From the NCBI GenBank assembly GCA_023386865.1, contig JAEWIV010000465.1, positions 1 through 6,133 of the forward strand: a stretch of DNA of 6,133 bases, given 5' to 3'. This document shows positions 5,513-6,133 of this stretch, one piece after another. The notes beneath the pieces are model-generated. The model made no database searches and had not been told where the DNA came from. It saw only the letters and a list, made by a program, of their open reading frames with translations. Every line of letters begins with the position of its first letter. Positions within the stretch are counted from its first letter, which is position 1. The DNA comes from Pseudomonadota bacterium. Its GTDB lineage: Bacteria; Pseudomonadota; Alphaproteobacteria; Reyranellales; Reyranellaceae. The translations under genes were made by a program, and so were the position numbers.

Positions 5513-6133
5513 ATGGAATGGACCGACCAGGGCATCGTTCTGTCGGCGCGGCCGCATGGCGAGGGTGGGATGGTCGTGGCGCTGCTGACGCAGGCGCACG
5601 GCCGTCACGCCGGCTTCGTGCCCGGCGGCGGCTCGCGCAAGGCGCGGGCGACCTGGCAGTTGGGCAATCTCGTCGAGGTGAGCTGGCGGGCGCGGCTTGC
5701 CGAGCAGCTCGGCAACTACGCGGGCGAGCTGCGCGAGCCACATGCGGCGCGCGCGCTCGACGACGCGGCCCAGCTCGCGGGCCTGAGTGCAGCGTGCGCC
5801 GTGCTCGATGCCGCGCTGCCCGAGCGCGAGCCGCATCCGGCGATGTTCGACGGCTTCTCGGCGCTGCTGGGCGCCCTCGATCATCCCGGCTGGCCCGCGA
5901 TCTACGTGCGTCTGGAGCTGGGGCTGCTGCAGGAGCTGGGCTTCGGCCTCGATCTCACCAAGTGTGCGGCGACCGGCGCCACCGGCGACCTGGCCTATGT
6001 CTCGCCCAGGACCGGGCGGGCGGTGAGCCGCGCGGCCGCCGGGCCGTACAAGGAGAAGCTGCTGGAGTTGCCGGCGTTTTTGTCCACCGGCGGCCTGCCG
6101 GCGGACGACGAGGAGCTCGGCAAGGGCCTCGAT
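5513..6133 (+). CDS. recO: DNA repair protein RecO, 3' end outside window
   Basis: RecO binds single-stranded DNA and SSB and, with RecR, helps load RecA in the RecF pathway of gap repair. The first 207 residues are visible with no stop. The N-terminal OB-fold region starts MEWTDQGIVLSARPHGEGG, the usual alphaproteobacterial opening. It is followed by GFVPGGGSRKARATWQLGN and LVEVSWRARLAEQLG. The helical C-terminal domain includes LELGLLQELGFGLDLTKCAATGATGDLAYVSPRTGRAVS and the AAAGPYKEKLLELPAFL stretch. ATG 5513 is the only sensible start: an in-frame TAG at 5501-5503 closes the frame upstream. GGAGG (5506-5510) is only 2 bases from the ATG, unusually close. recO normally follows era directly in this gene order; here the insert lies between them. 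Coding quality looks normal. Confidence 0.95.
   Translation, partial: MEWTDQGIVLSARPHGEGGMVVALLTQAHGRHAGFVPGGGSRKARATWQLGNLVEVSWRARLAEQLGNYAGELREPHAARALDDAAQLAGLSAACAVLDAALPEREPHPAMFDGFSALLGALDHPGWPAIYVRLELGLLQELGFGLDLTKCAATGATGDLAYVSPRTGRAVSRAAAGPYKEKLLELPAFLSTGGLPADDEELGKGLD

Overview
The window is high-GC bacterial chromosome carrying the order lepB - rnc - era - recO. This gene order is characteristic of Alphaproteobacteria, and the LepB, Era and RecO sequences fit that class. A Rhodospirillales-like host is my guess but cannot be fixed from this window. All four housekeeping genes are on the + strand. lepB is cut by the left edge and recO by the right edge.

Bases 1-2218 hold the first three genes in a tight cluster. 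lepB (signal peptidase I) overlaps the start of rnc (RNase III). The rnc reading frame runs to an ATGA overlap with era (ribosome-assembly GTPase), but it is broken by an in-frame amber codon at 1092-1094. This leaves the catalytic domain and the dsRNA-binding domain on either side of a stop. era is intact and is followed by a hairpin with a short T run.

Bases 2219-5512 are an accessory insert of about 3.3 kb that separates era from recO. It holds three parts: (a) an exported or membrane-anchored protein of unknown function (2423-3043), followed in a shifted frame by a 110-codon ORF (3036-3368) that may be its broken-off C-terminal part; (b) a decayed IS110-family transposase on the minus strand (about 3381-4271) with two frameshifts and a missing C-terminus; (c) an IS3-family (IS407-like) orfB remnant on the + strand (4341-5275) with one frameshift, no orfA and only its right terminal inverted repeat. 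The two IS remnants abut head to head. Next comes a strikingly AT-rich stretch (20 of 70 bases G or C at 5311-5380) that may supply a promoter, and then recO.

The housekeeping genes serve protein secretion (LepB), rRNA and dsRNA processing (Rnc), 30S maturation (Era) and recombinational repair (RecO). I see no clearly new multi-gene system. The strongest oddities are the amber-interrupted rnc, the insert that uncouples recO from its operon, and the unknown gene pair. I found no tRNA, rRNA or CRISPR array.
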